Source: Enterobacter sp. BIGb0383 (GTDB lineage Bacteria; Pseudomonadota; Gammaproteobacteria; Enterobacterales; Enterobacteriaceae). Taken from it: a stretch of DNA of 64,000 nucleotides. The notes under the pieces are model-generated. The model made no database searches. It saw only the letters and a list, made by a program, of their open reading frames with translations, and had not been told where the DNA came from. The stretch covers positions 310,001 to 374,000 of the forward strand of contig NZ_RJKQ01000002.1 in the NCBI RefSeq assembly GCF_003751845.1, given 5' to 3'. The translations under genes and the position numbers were made by a program. Positions 36,868-45,248 of the stretch are shown piece by piece (positions within the stretch are counted from its first letter, which is position 1; every line of letters begins with the position of its first letter).

Positions 36868-37914
36868 TTGAACATAGAGACGCGTGAATTAACCCTTGAG
36901 CCGGCAGACAATTCCCGCCTGCTGAGCCTGTGTGGCCCGTTTGATGACAATATCAAACAGCTGGAGCGGCGACTGGGTATCGACATCAACCGCCGCGATA
37001 ATTATTTCAAACTGACCGGACGCGAAATTAGCGTTAACGCTGCCGCCGATATTCTGCGCACCCTGTATGTTGATACGGCCCCGATGCGCGGCCAGACCCA
37101 GGATATCGCCCCGGAGCAGATCCACCTGGCCATAAAAGAAGCCCGTGTTCTGGAGCAGAGCGCCGACAGCGTGCCGGAGTACGGCAAGGCGGTCAATATT
37201 AAGACCAAACGCGGCGTCATTAAGCCGCGCACGCCGAACCAGGCCCAGTACATCGCCAATATTCTCGATCACGATATTACGTTTGGCGTGGGTCCTGCAG
37301 GTACCGGTAAAACCTACCTGGCCGTCGCGGCCGCCGTCGATGCGCTGGAGCGCCAGGATGTTCGCCGCATTCTGCTGACCCGTCCGGCGGTTGAAGCCGG
37401 TGAGAAACTGGGCTTCCTGCCCGGCGACCTGAGCCAGAAAGTGGACCCGTATCTGCGCCCGCTGTACGACGCCCTGTTTGAGATGCTCGGCTTTGAGAAG
37501 GTTGAAAAGCTGATGGAGCGTAACGTGATTGAGGTGGCTCCGCTGGCCTATATGCGCGGTCGTACCCTGAACGACGCCTTTATCATTCTCGATGAGAGCC
37601 AGAACACCACCATCGAACAGATGAAGATGTTCCTGACCCGTATCGGCTTTAACTCGAAAGCGGTGATCACCGGCGATATCACTCAGGTTGACCTGCCGCG
37701 CAGCACCAAATCCGGCCTGCGTCACGCCATTGAAGTGCTGGCCGAGGTCGATGAAATTAGCTTTAACTTCTTCCACAGCGAAGACGTGGTGCGCCATCCG
37801 GTGGTGGCTCGCATCGTTAATGCCTATGAGGCCTGGGAAGAAGCCGATCAAAAACGTAAAGCCGAACTGGCCGCCGAGCGCAAACGCGACGCGCAAGAGC
37901 AGGAGCAAAAATGA
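36868..37914 (+). CDS. ybeZ: PhoH-family ATPase YbeZ (PhoL)
   Basis: A 348-residue PhoH-like NTPase (346 in E. coli). Walker A is GPAGTGKTY near residue 145 and Walker B is FIILDESQN near residue 240; an N-terminal KH-like region precedes them and a charged Lys/Glu/Gln tail ends the protein. E. coli YbeZ interacts with YbeY and is linked to rRNA processing. I chose the TTG at 36868, preceded by AGAGGA, because the family begins MNI-TRE; an ATG at 36850 would add six residues. It overlaps ybeY by 4 bases. Confidence 0.93.
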   Translation: MNIETRELTLEPADNSRLLSLCGPFDDNIKQLERRLGIDINRRDNYFKLTGREISVNAAADILRTLYVDTAPMRGQTQDIAPEQIHLAIKEARVLEQSADSVPEYGKAVNIKTKRGVIKPRTPNQAQYIANILDHDITFGVGPAGTGKTYLAVAAAVDALERQDVRRILLTRPAVEAGEKLGFLPGDLSQKVDPYLRPLYDALFEMLGFEKVEKLMERNVIEVAPLAYMRGRTLNDAFIILDESQNTTIEQMKMFLTRIGFNSKAVITGDITQVDLPRSTKSGLRHAIEVLAEVDEISFNFFHSEDVVRHPVVARIVNAYEAWEEADQKRKAELAAERKRDAQEQEQK

Positions 37915-38378
37915 GTCAGGTGATCCTCGATCTACAGCTGGCCTGTGAAGATAACAGCGGTCTGCCGACCGAAGCGCAGTTCCAGCACTGGCTGGATGCG
38001 GTGATCCCCCAGTTCCAGGAAGAGTCAGAAGTGACGATTCGCCTGGTGGATAACGCAGAAAGCCATGAGCTGAACCTGACCTACCGTGGCAAGGATAAGC
38101 CGACCAACGTGCTCTCCTTCCCGTTCGAAGCGCCGCCGGGTATTGAACTGCCTCTGCTGGGCGATTTAATTATCTGCCGTCAGGTGGTCGAGCAGGAAGC
38201 GCAGGAACAGGGTAAGCCGCTGGAGGCCCACTGGGCGCATATGACGGTGCACGGCAGCCTCCATCTGCTGGGTTACGATCATATTGAAGATGAAGAAGCG
38301 GAAGAGATGGAAGGCCTTGAGACAGAGATAATGCTTGCTCTGGGCTATGAGGATCCGTACATTTCCGAGAAGGAATAA
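37911..38378 (+). CDS. ybeY: Endoribonuclease YbeY
   Basis: A 155-residue zinc metalloprotein, the same length as in E. coli. The metal-binding motif [11 protein letters not shown] (H-x3-H-x5-H) lies near residue 114. It matures the 3' end of 16S rRNA and takes part in 70S quality control. The ATGA overlap with ybeZ indicates coupled translation, which fits the reported YbeY-YbeZ interaction. Confidence 0.97.
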   Translation: MSQVILDLQLACEDNSGLPTEAQFQHWLDAVIPQFQEESEVTIRLVDNAESHELNLTYRGKDKPTNVLSFPFEAPPGIELPLLGDLIICRQVVEQEAQEQGKPLEAHWAHMTVHGSLHLLGYDHIEDEEAEEMEGLETEIMLALGYEDPYISEKE

Positions 38379-38506
38379 GCCCCGGCTTATGACAGACTCT
38401 GAATTCGGGCCGTTCGCGGTCCGAAACAGAGCAAAAAATTGCCGTCCGGCGCTGAGTTTACGCGCGACGTGCGCAAATTAACCCACATGAGAACCCATAC
38501 GACGCC

Positions 38507-39385
38507 ATGAGCGACGACAATTCCCACAGTAGCGACAACCTGACCACTAAAAAGGGCTTTTTCTCCCTGTTACTGAGCCAGCTTTTTCACGCCGAGCCTA
38601 AAAACCGCGAAGAGCTGCTGGCACTGATCCGCGACTCCGGACAAAACGAGCTTATCGACGAGGATACCCGCGATATGCTTGAAGGGGTAATGGATATTGC
38701 GGACCAGCGCGTTCGTGACATCATGATCCCCCGCTCCCAGATGATCACCCTGAAACGCAACCAGACCCTCGACGAGTGTCTTGATGTGATCATCGAGTCT
38801 GCTCACTCCCGATTCCCGGTAATCAGCGAAGATAAAGACCATATTGAAGGCATTCTGATGGCCAAGGATCTGCTGCCGTTTATGCGCAGCGATGCCGAAG
38901 CCTTCAGCATGGAAAAAGTGCTACGCCCGGCGGTTGTCGTGCCGGAAAGCAAGCGGGTTGACCGCATGCTGAAAGAGTTTCGCTCCCAGCGTTACCATAT
39001 GGCTATCGTTATCGACGAGTTCGGCGGCGTTTCCGGCCTGGTGACCATTGAAGATATCCTTGAGCTGATCGTCGGCGAAATCGAAGACGAGTACGACGAC
39101 GAGGAAGATATCGACTTCCGCCAGCTCAGCCGCCACACCTGGACGGTACGCGCTCTGGCACCGATTGAAGACTTTAACGAGAGCTTCGGTACCCGCTTTA
39201 GCGACGAAGAAGTCGATACCATCGGCGGTCTGGTGATGCAGGCGTTTGGCCATCTGCCGGCGCGTGGCGAATCCATCGACATTGATGGTTACCAGTTCAA
39301 AGTTGCGATGGCCGACAGCCGCCGTATTATTCAGGTTCATGTCAGAATTCCGGACGATTCTCCGCAACCTAAACTGGACGAGTAG
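38507..39385 (+). CDS. ybeX: CNNM/CorC-family protein YbeX
   Basis: A 292-residue cytoplasmic protein (292 in E. coli) with two CBS domains (about 65-190, opening [13 protein letters not shown]) and a C-terminal CorC_HlyC transporter-associated domain. Older names call it a magnesium/cobalt efflux protein; recent work links it to ribosome metabolism, and its place between ybeY and lnt fits that. The strongly acidic stretch [12 protein letters not shown] lies between domains. 128 bp separate it from ybeY, and lnt starts 5 bp after it. Confidence 0.95.
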   Translation: MSDDNSHSSDNLTTKKGFFSLLLSQLFHAEPKNREELLALIRDSGQNELIDEDTRDMLEGVMDIADQRVRDIMIPRSQMITLKRNQTLDECLDVIIESAHSRFPVISEDKDHIEGILMAKDLLPFMRSDAEAFSMEKVLRPAVVVPESKRVDRMLKEFRSQRYHMAIVIDEFGGVSGLVTIEDILELIVGEIEDEYDDEEDIDFRQLSRHTWTVRALAPIEDFNESFGTRFSDEEVDTIGGLVMQAFGHLPARGESIDIDGYQFKVAMADSRRIIQVHVRIPDDSPQPKLDE

Positions 39386-39390
39386 TGTAA

Positions 39391-40929
39391 ATGGCATTTG
39401 CCCACGTCTTTGAACGCCAGCGCGTACGACTGCTGCTGGCGCTGATCCTTGGAGCCAGCGGAACGCTGGCTTTTTCTCCTTATGACTTCTGGCCCGCCGC
39501 CCTTATCTCCCTGATGGGGCTGCAGGCGCTGACGCTGAACCGTCGGCCGCTGCAGAGCGCGGCGATTGGCTACGCCTGGGGTATGGGGCTGTTTGGCAGC
39601 GGCATTAACTGGGTGTACGTCAGTATCGCCCAGTTTGGCGGTATGCCCGAAGCCGTCAATATCTTCCTGGTGGTGCTGCTGGCCGCGTATTTGTCGCTCT
39701 ACACCGGGCTGTTTGCCGGTGTGCTGGCGAGACTGTGGCCGAAGACTCACTGGGTGCGTCTGGCCGTGGCAGCGCCGGTGGTGTGGCAGCTCACCGAATT
39801 CCTGCGCGGCTGGATCCTGACCGGCTTCCCGTGGCTGCAGTTTGGCTATAGCCAGATTGACGGCCCGCTGAAGGGACTGGCACCGGTCATGGGCGTGGAG
39901 GCGATCACCTTCCTGCTGATGATGGTCAGCGGCCTGCTGGTGCTGGCAATGGCAACCCGCAGCTGGCGTCCGCTGGCGGCTGCCGTCGTGCTGTTCGCCC
40001 TGCCCTGGCCGCTGCGCTATATCCAGTGGTTTACGCCGGTACCGGAACGCACCACTCAGGTGTCGCTGGTGCAGGGCAATATTGCCCAGTCGCTGAAATG
40101 GGATGAAGACCAGCTGATGAATACGCTGCGGACCTATCTCGACGCCACGCGTCCGGAGATGGGTAAATCCCAGCTGATTATCTGGCCCGAGTCGGCCATT
40201 TCCGACCTCGAGATGAACCAGCAGCAGTTCCTCGCCATGCTGAACAATGAGCTGATTGCCAGCAACAGCTCCCTGATTACCGGTATCGTCGATGCGCGGC
40301 TGAATAAGCAAAACCGTTACGACACGTACAATACGATTATCACGCTCGGCAAGGATAATCCTTACAGCTACGCCTCCCGTAATCGCTATTACAAGAACCA
40401 TCTGGTGCCGTTCGGTGAGTTTGTGCCGCTGGAATCACTGCTGCGCCCGCTGGCGCCGTTCTTCGACCTGCCGATGTCCTCCTTTAGCCGTGGCGGCTAC
40501 GTGCAGCCTGCGCTTTCTGTCCACGGCTTTAAGCTAACGGCCGCCATCTGCTACGAGATTATTCTCGGCGAGCAGGTACGCGATAACTTCCGCCCGGACA
40601 CGGATTTCCTGCTGACTATCTCCAACGATGCCTGGTTCGGCAAATCCATCGGTCCGTGGCAGCATTTCCAGATGGCGCGGATGCGCTCTCTGGAGCTGGC
40701 GCGTCCGCTGCTGCGCAGCACCAACAACGGTATTACCGCTGTGATCGGTCCGCAGGGCGAAGTCCAGGCGATGATCCCGCAGTTTACGCGTCAGGTGCTG
40801 ACGACTACGGTTACCCCGACCACCGGCATTAGCCCCTATGCCCGGACCGGAAACTGGACCGTCTGGGCGCTGACCCTGCTGATGGGCTTTGCTGCCCTGC
40901 TGCTGAGCCTGCGCCAGCGCCGCCGTTAA
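39391..40929 (+). CDS. lnt: Apolipoprotein N-acyltransferase
   Basis: A 512-residue inner-membrane enzyme, the same length as in E. coli. About seven N-terminal helices (1-200) and one at the end hold a periplasmic nitrilase-like domain with the catalytic triad: Glu in [10 protein letters not shown] (about 267), Lys in [11 protein letters not shown] (about 335) and Cys in TAAICYEII (about 387). It adds the third acyl chain to lipoproteins such as LptE and RlpA of this window. Confidence 0.97.
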   Translation: MAFAHVFERQRVRLLLALILGASGTLAFSPYDFWPAALISLMGLQALTLNRRPLQSAAIGYAWGMGLFGSGINWVYVSIAQFGGMPEAVNIFLVVLLAAYLSLYTGLFAGVLARLWPKTHWVRLAVAAPVVWQLTEFLRGWILTGFPWLQFGYSQIDGPLKGLAPVMGVEAITFLLMMVSGLLVLAMATRSWRPLAAAVVLFALPWPLRYIQWFTPVPERTTQVSLVQGNIAQSLKWDEDQLMNTLRTYLDATRPEMGKSQLIIWPESAISDLEMNQQQFLAMLNNELIASNSSLITGIVDARLNKQNRYDTYNTIITLGKDNPYSYASRNRYYKNHLVPFGEFVPLESLLRPLAPFFDLPMSSFSRGGYVQPALSVHGFKLTAAICYEIILGEQVRDNFRPDTDFLLTISNDAWFGKSIGPWQHFQMARMRSLELARPLLRSTNNGITAVIGPQGEVQAMIPQFTRQVLTTTVTPTTGISPYARTGNWTVWALTLLMGFAALLLSLRQRRR

Positions 40930-40941
40930 GTCCCCGCTTTA

Positions 40942-40961
40942 CCCGCGCCGTCCGGCGCGGG
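40942..40961 (+). terminator. Hairpin downstream of lnt
   Basis: CCCGCGCC/GGCGCGGG stem with a 4-base loop. The T run is poor (TCTTCTC), so termination may be partial. Confidence 0.6.
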
Positions 40962-40983
40962 TCTTCTCAAAAAAATTTCACTC

Positions 40984-40999
40984 TGGCACGCCAATTGCT
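40984..40999 (+). promoter_or_regulatory. Sigma-54 promoter of gltIJKL
   Basis: TGGCACGCCAATTGCT fits the sigma-54 consensus TGGCAC-R-N4-TTGCW at every defined position with the required GG-N10-GC spacing. Transcription should start near 41010, giving a leader of about 270 nt before gltI. As far as I recall, E. coli gltI (ybeJ) is a nitrogen-regulated sigma-54 gene. Confidence 0.85.
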
Positions 41000-41065
41000 T
41001 AATTCAAACTGGAATTAATAAATTGCGCGAATGCTCACACGCACGCACCACCGGAGCGCATCCCC

Positions 41066-41082
41066 GGCACCAATATGGTGCA
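41066..41082. promoter_or_regulatory. NtrC-like palindrome in the gltI leader
   Basis: GGCACCAATATGGTGCA agrees with the NtrC enhancer consensus TGCACC-N5-GGTGCA at all but one outer base. It lies about 55 bases downstream of the predicted start. A weaker related sequence, TGCAC-N7-TTGCA, lies at about 41193. Confidence 0.55.
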
Positions 41083-41213
41083 TGGACAGATTTTTGCCTC
41101 TGAATGGTGCGGAGCACTTCGCAAAAATAAACAATATAGCAGCAAAATCTTTACATTAAGCCAAACTAGATGTTAACAAACGGGTACAACACTGCACGCT
41201 AAAGTTGCAGACC

Positions 41214-41234
41214 ATAACAACACAACACTCACAA
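41214..41234 (+). promoter_or_regulatory. CA-rich GcvB target in the gltI leader
   Basis: The leader is made of A and C except for single T/G (AACAACACAACACTCACAA), 45-65 bases before the gltI ATG. GcvB pairs with such elements through its GU-rich R1 region; gltI is a known GcvB target in Salmonella. Confidence 0.7.
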
Positions 41235-41280
41235 TGGGTATCAACGCGTTCCTGACGCTGACGATAAAGGAGCTGGAGTT

Positions 41281-42186
41281 ATGCAATTACGTAAACTAGC
41301 CACAGCAATGCTGGTGATGGGGATCTCTGCCGGCGTAGTCCATGCAGAAGATGCACCTGCAGCAGGCAGCACCCTGGATAAAATCGCCAAAAACGGCGTG
41401 ATTGTCGTTGGGCACCGCGAATCCTCCGTACCGTTCTCCTATTACGACAACCAGCAGAAAGTGGTGGGTTACTCTCAGGATTACTCCAACGCTATCGTTG
41501 AAGCCGTCAAAAAGAAACTCAACAAACCGGATCTGCAGGTCAAACTGATCCCAATCACTTCTCAGAACCGTATTCCGCTGCTGCAGAACGGCACCTTCGA
41601 TTTTGAGTGTGGCTCCACCACCAACAACCTGGAACGTCAGAAACAGGCCGCCTTCTCGAATACTATCTTCGTGGTGGGTACCCGTCTGCTGGCGAAAAAA
41701 GGCGGTGACGTTAAGGACTTCGCGGACCTGAAAGGCAAAGCGGTTGTCGTGACCTCCGGGACCACCTCCGAAGTGCTGCTGCACAAGCTGAATGAAGAGC
41801 AGAAAATGGATATGCGCATCATCAGCGCCAAAGATCACGGTGACTCTTTCCGTACTCTGGAGAGCGGTCGCGCCGTGGCCTTTATGATGGATGATGCCCT
41901 GCTGGCCGGTGAACGTGCGAAAGCCAAGAAACCGGACAACTGGGAGATCGTCGGCAAGCCGCAGTCGCAGGAAGCCTATGGCTGCATGATGCGTAAAGGC
42001 GATGAGTCCTTTAAACAGCTGGTCGATGAAACCATTGCTCAGGCGCAAACCTCCGGCGAAGCGGCAAAATGGTTCGATAAGTGGTTTAAAAACCCGATCC
42101 CACCGAAAAACCTGAACATGAACTTTGCCCTCTCTGATGAGATGCAGGCACTGTTCAAAACACCAAACGACAAGGCTCTTAACTAA
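41281..42186 (+). CDS. gltI: Glutamate/aspartate ABC transporter periplasmic binding protein
   Basis: A 301-residue solute-binding protein (302 in E. coli). A signal peptide spans residues 1-22 (MQLRKLATAMLV through VVHA, cleavage before ED). The SBP type 3 fold follows, with the substrate segments DFECGSTTNNLERQ and VVTSGTTSEVLL. It captures Glu and Asp for GltJKL. It is preceded by AAGGAGCTGGAG and a long leader with a sigma-54 promoter and a GcvB site; an intergenic region encoding SroC separates it from gltJ. Confidence 0.97.
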   Translation: MQLRKLATAMLVMGISAGVVHAEDAPAAGSTLDKIAKNGVIVVGHRESSVPFSYYDNQQKVVGYSQDYSNAIVEAVKKKLNKPDLQVKLIPITSQNRIPLLQNGTFDFECGSTTNNLERQKQAAFSNTIFVVGTRLLAKKGGDVKDFADLKGKAVVVTSGTTSEVLLHKLNEEQKMDMRIISAKDHGDSFRTLESGRAVAFMMDDALLAGERAKAKKPDNWEIVGKPQSQEAYGCMMRKGDESFKQLVDETIAQAQTSGEAAKWFDKWFKNPIPPKNLNMNFALSDEMQALFKTPNDKALN

Positions 42187-42335
42187 TTAAAACCATTAGG
42201 GGCGGGTTCTCCTGCCCTCTCGATTGTAGAAGCAGCGCGGACAGACTATACGTCGGGTGGTCGTTCCCCACCCGGCGCGAAAGAAGTGAGCTCTTCAGAC
42301 AATCTTCGAGGGTAGCGTCTGCTACCCTTTTTTTT
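42187..42335 (+). ncRNA. sroC: Small RNA SroC (gltI-gltJ intergenic)
   Basis: The 162-bp gap between gltI and gltJ contains a GGGCGGG/CCTGCCC-type hairpin at the start, a GGGTGG/CCACCC stem near 42257-42279, and a terminator GGGTAGC-GTCT-GCTACCC with eight T at 42310-42335. This is the architecture of SroC, which is cut from gltIJKL mRNA and sponges GcvB in Salmonella and E. coli. Together with the GcvB target in the gltI leader it forms a feed-forward loop. The 5' end is set by RNase E and cannot be fixed from sequence. Confidence 0.8.
42310..42335 (+). terminator. Terminator at the end of SroC
   Basis: A perfect 7-bp stem GGGTAGC/GCTACCC with a GTCT loop and T8, 14 bases before the gltJ start. 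It should reduce gltJKL relative to gltI. Confidence 0.9.
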
Positions 42336-42348
42336 CCGGAGTAGATTT

Positions 42349-43089
42349 ATGTCAATAGACTGGAACTGGGGGATCTTCCTGCAACAGGCCCCGTTCGGTA
42401 ACACCACCTACCTGGGCTGGCTTTGGAGCGGTTTCCAGGTCACCGTAGCCCTTTCGATAACCGCCTGGATCATCGCTTTCCTTGTCGGTTCCCTGTTCGG
42501 CATTCTGCGCACCGTACCTAACCGTTTCCTGTCCGGGATCGGCACCTGCTACGTTGAGCTGTTCCGTAACGTTCCGTTAATCGTCCAGTTCTTCACCTGG
42601 TATCTGGTGGTACCTGAACTGCTGCCGGAAGATATCGGCATGTGGTTTAAGGCAGAACTTGACCCCAATATTCAGTTCTTCGTCTCGTCGATGATCTGCC
42701 TGGGGCTGTTTACCGCCGCCCGCGTCTGCGAGCAGGTACGCGCCGCCATCGAGTCTCTGCCGCGTGGACAAAAAAATGCCGCGCTGGCGATGGGGCTGAC
42801 GCTGCCGCAGGCCTATCGCTATGTGCTGCTGCCGAACGCCTACCGGGTGATTGTGCCGCCGATGACCTCGGAGATGATGAACCTGGTGAAAAACTCCGCC
42901 ATCGCCTCGACCATTGGTCTGGTGGATATGGCGGCGCAGGCGGGAAAACTGCTGGATTATTCCGCTCACGCCTGGGAATCTTTTACCGCCATCACCCTGG
43001 CGTATGTGGTGATTAACGCTTTCATAATGCTGGTAATGACCCTGGTGGAACGCAAAGTTCGCCTGCCTGGCAATCTGGGGGGCAAATAA
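42349..43089 (+). CDS. gltJ: Glutamate/aspartate ABC transporter permease GltJ
   Basis: A 246-residue HisMQ-type permease with about five membrane helices and the EAA-loop region ([21 protein letters not shown]) near residue 150 that contacts the ATPase. It pairs with GltK. Its stop shares one base with the gltK ATG (TAATG). The ribosome-binding site CCGGAG lies just after the SroC terminator. Confidence 0.96.
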   Translation: MSIDWNWGIFLQQAPFGNTTYLGWLWSGFQVTVALSITAWIIAFLVGSLFGILRTVPNRFLSGIGTCYVELFRNVPLIVQFFTWYLVVPELLPEDIGMWFKAELDPNIQFFVSSMICLGLFTAARVCEQVRAAIESLPRGQKNAALAMGLTLPQAYRYVLLPNAYRVIVPPMTSEMMNLVKNSAIASTIGLVDMAAQAGKLLDYSAHAWESFTAITLAYVVINAFIMLVMTLVERKVRLPGNLGGK

Positions 43090-43763
43090 TGTACGAGTTT
43101 GACTGGAGTTCCATCGTTCCCTCGATGCCCTATCTGTTCGCCGGACTGCTGGTGACGCTGAAAATTACGGTCATTGCCGTGATTGTGGGTATCGTCTGGG
43201 GAACCCTGCTGGCGGTCATGCGTATGTCGAGCTTTAAACCGCTCGCCTGGTTCGCAACTGCCTACGTTAACGTTTTCCGTTCCATCCCGCTGGTGATGGT
43301 CCTGCTGTGGTTCTATCTGATCGTCCCCGGCCTGCTGCAGGATGTGCTGGGACTGTCGCCGAAAAACGATATCCGCCTGATTTCAGCGATGGTGGCCTTC
43401 TCGATGTTTGAAGCCGCCTACTACTCTGAAATTATTCGCGCCGGGATCCAGAGTATCTCTCGCGGGCAGTCCAGCGCCGCGCTGGCGCTGGGAATGACCC
43501 ACTGGCAGTCGATGAAGCTGATCATTCTGCCTCAGGCGTTTCGCGCCATGGTGCCGCTGCTGCTCACTCAGGGGATCGTCCTGTTCCAGGATACTTCGCT
43601 GGTGTATGTGCTTAGCCTGGCCGACTTCTTCCGCACCGCTTCCACCATTGGTGAGCGCGACGGAACCCAGGTTGAGATGGTCCTGTTTGCGGGTGCGATC
43701 TATTTCGCTATTAGTTTAAGTGCATCGCTGTTGGTCAGCTGGTTGAAGAAAAGGACAGTTTAA
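43089..43763 (+). CDS. gltK: Glutamate/aspartate ABC transporter permease GltK
   Basis: A 224-residue permease partner of GltJ, the same length as in E. coli, with about five helices and the EAA-type loop [20 protein letters not shown] near residue 135. It overlaps gltJ and gltL by one base each, so the three membrane/ATPase genes are translationally coupled. Confidence 0.96.
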   Translation: MYEFDWSSIVPSMPYLFAGLLVTLKITVIAVIVGIVWGTLLAVMRMSSFKPLAWFATAYVNVFRSIPLVMVLLWFYLIVPGLLQDVLGLSPKNDIRLISAMVAFSMFEAAYYSEIIRAGIQSISRGQSSAALALGMTHWQSMKLIILPQAFRAMVPLLLTQGIVLFQDTSLVYVLSLADFFRTASTIGERDGTQVEMVLFAGAIYFAISLSASLLVSWLKKRTV

Positions 43764-44488
43764 TGATAACCCTGAAGAATGTTTCTAAATGGTATGGTCA
43801 CTTTCAGGTGCTGACCGACTGCTCAACGGAAGTGAAGAAAGGTGAAGTTGTGGTGGTCTGCGGCCCTTCCGGCTCCGGTAAGTCGACGCTGATTAAAACG
43901 GTCAATGGTCTGGAACCGGTACAGAAAGGCGAGATTATCGTTAACGGTACCGAGGTGAACAACAAAAAGACCAACCTGGCGGAGCTGCGCTCCCATGTCG
44001 GGATGGTGTTCCAGCATTTCGAGCTGTTCCCGCACCTGTCGATCATTGAAAACCTGACGCTGGCGCAGGTAAAAGTGCTTAAGCGCGATAAAGCTGCCGC
44101 CCGTGAAAAGGCGCAGAAGCTCCTTGAACGCGTCGGCCTTTCCGCTCATGCCAGTAAATATCCGGCCCAGCTCTCCGGCGGCCAGCAGCAGCGTGTGGCA
44201 ATTGCCCGCGCCCTCTGTATGGATCCGGTGGCGATGCTGTTTGACGAACCCACCTCGGCGCTCGATCCGGAAATGATCAACGAGGTTCTGGACGTGATGG
44301 TCGAGCTGGCAAACGAAGGGATGACCATGATGGTGGTGACCCACGAAATGGGCTTTGCCCGTAAAGTGGCTAACCGGGTGATCTTTATGGATGAGGGGAA
44401 AATCGTTGAGGATGCGGATAAAGACGCCTTCTTCGACAGCCCGAAATCCGACCGCGCCAAAGACTTCCTCGCCAAGATCCTGCACTAA
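43763..44488 (+). CDS. gltL: Glutamate/aspartate ABC transporter ATP-binding protein GltL
   Basis: A 241-residue ABC ATPase, the same length as in E. coli. Walker A is [10 protein letters not shown] (about 34-43), the Q loop is [11 protein letters not shown], the signature is [13 protein letters not shown] (about 137), Walker B is [13 protein letters not shown] and the switch His lies in VVTHEMGFA. It powers Glu/Asp uptake through GltJK. Last gene of the operon. Confidence 0.97.
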   Translation: MITLKNVSKWYGHFQVLTDCSTEVKKGEVVVVCGPSGSGKSTLIKTVNGLEPVQKGEIIVNGTEVNNKKTNLAELRSHVGMVFQHFELFPHLSIIENLTLAQVKVLKRDKAAAREKAQKLLERVGLSAHASKYPAQLSGGQQQRVAIARALCMDPVAMLFDEPTSALDPEMINEVLDVMVELANEGMTMMVVTHEMGFARKVANRVIFMDEGKIVEDADKDAFFDSPKSDRAKDFLAKILH

Positions 44489-44493
44489 AACAG

Positions 44494-44520
44494 AGATGGC
44501 GCGCGTGATGCGCGCCATCT
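44494..44520. terminator. Hairpin between gltL and ybeL
   Basis: A perfect 11-bp stem AGATGGCGCGC/GCGCGCCATCT with a 5-base loop between two convergent genes. No T run on either side, but AAAA on the left would serve ybeL weakly. Confidence 0.65.
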
Positions 44521-44526
44521 GCTGAC

Positions 44527-45009
44527 TCAGGGCTCAAACGCCCGACGGTGAAAATGATCGTGGCCGCACTTCGGACAGAGCGGCAGCACATCCGGCGTAT
44601 AGACCGCCAGGTGAAAATGGCACTTCTCGCACACCAGATTGCCCAGCCCGACAACCTCGCCGCTGTGATAAACCCCGTGATGATTAAGATCCTGGAACAC
44701 CTCGCGCCACTCCAGCTGGGTTTTATCGGTAATATCCGCCAGCTCCTGCCAGATACTCTCCTTAATGACGCGTAAAAACACGCTGTCAGTCAGTTCGTCC
44801 TGGCTTTCGCCGTAGCTGCGGGCAAACTCCTCCAGATCCCGGCGAATAGCCCGGGTCAGCTCGTCGATTTCGGTGCGGGTTAACTCACCGGTCTGGCTGA
44901 CACGCTGACGCGCCTGCTCCACCAGCGCATCAATATCCCGTTCACCATTACGCAGACGTTCGGTGAATGTCGCCACCAGTTCACGATAAAATTGAGCAAC
45001 CTTGTTCAT
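44527..45009 (-). CDS. ybeL: Zinc-ribbon-containing protein YbeL (DUF1451)
   Basis: A 160-residue protein matching E. coli YbeL. The N-terminal part (about 1-100) is a charged helical region, probably coiled coil. The C-terminal zinc ribbon has the pairs CEKCHFH and CPKCGHD (about 127-155). The function is unknown. Two adjacent ATG codons (45012, 45009) follow GGAGACGAA; I used the second, as in the E. coli protein. In E. coli a block of genes from rihA to ybeQ lies between gltL and ybeL; it is absent here. Confidence 0.92.
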   Translation of the reverse strand: MNKVAQFYRELVATFTERLRNGERDIDALVEQARQRVSQTGELTRTEIDELTRAIRRDLEEFARSYGESQDELTDSVFLRVIKESIWQELADITDKTQLEWREVFQDLNHHGVYHSGEVVGLGNLVCEKCHFHLAVYTPDVLPLCPKCGHDHFHRRAFEP

Positions 45010-45150
45010 CATTTCGTCTCCCGGGTCGTTAACTCTCTCTAATGATAGACGTTATTTCTGCCCCGCTTTGTCAGCCCGCCCACAGACCGGGTAAATTTTT
45101 GTATCCGCGGCTCTCGTCAGATTTCATCTCAGCCGGTGCGAAAGGCTGTT

Positions 45151-45180
45151 TTGACGCGGTGGTTTGGGCTATGCTATGCG
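45151..45180 (+). promoter_or_regulatory. Candidate leuS promoter
   Basis: A perfect-start -35 TTGACG at 45151 with TATGCG 18 bases later (TATGCT at 13 is too close). It lies about 70 bases before the leuS ATG. Hexamer match only. Confidence 0.4.
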
Positions 45181-45203
45181 GATCTGCAATACCACATCTC
45201 ATT

Positions 45204-45220
45204 GGCTACCGCTGGTAGCC
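45204..45220 (+). promoter_or_regulatory. Hairpin in the leuS leader
   Basis: GGCTACC-GCT-GGTAGCC forms a perfect 7-bp stem with a 3-base loop, ending 28 bases before the leuS ATG. It is not a terminator, as no T run follows. Confidence 0.65.
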
Positions 45221-45248
45221 GTATTTGAAAACAGGACCACTGGCTGCC

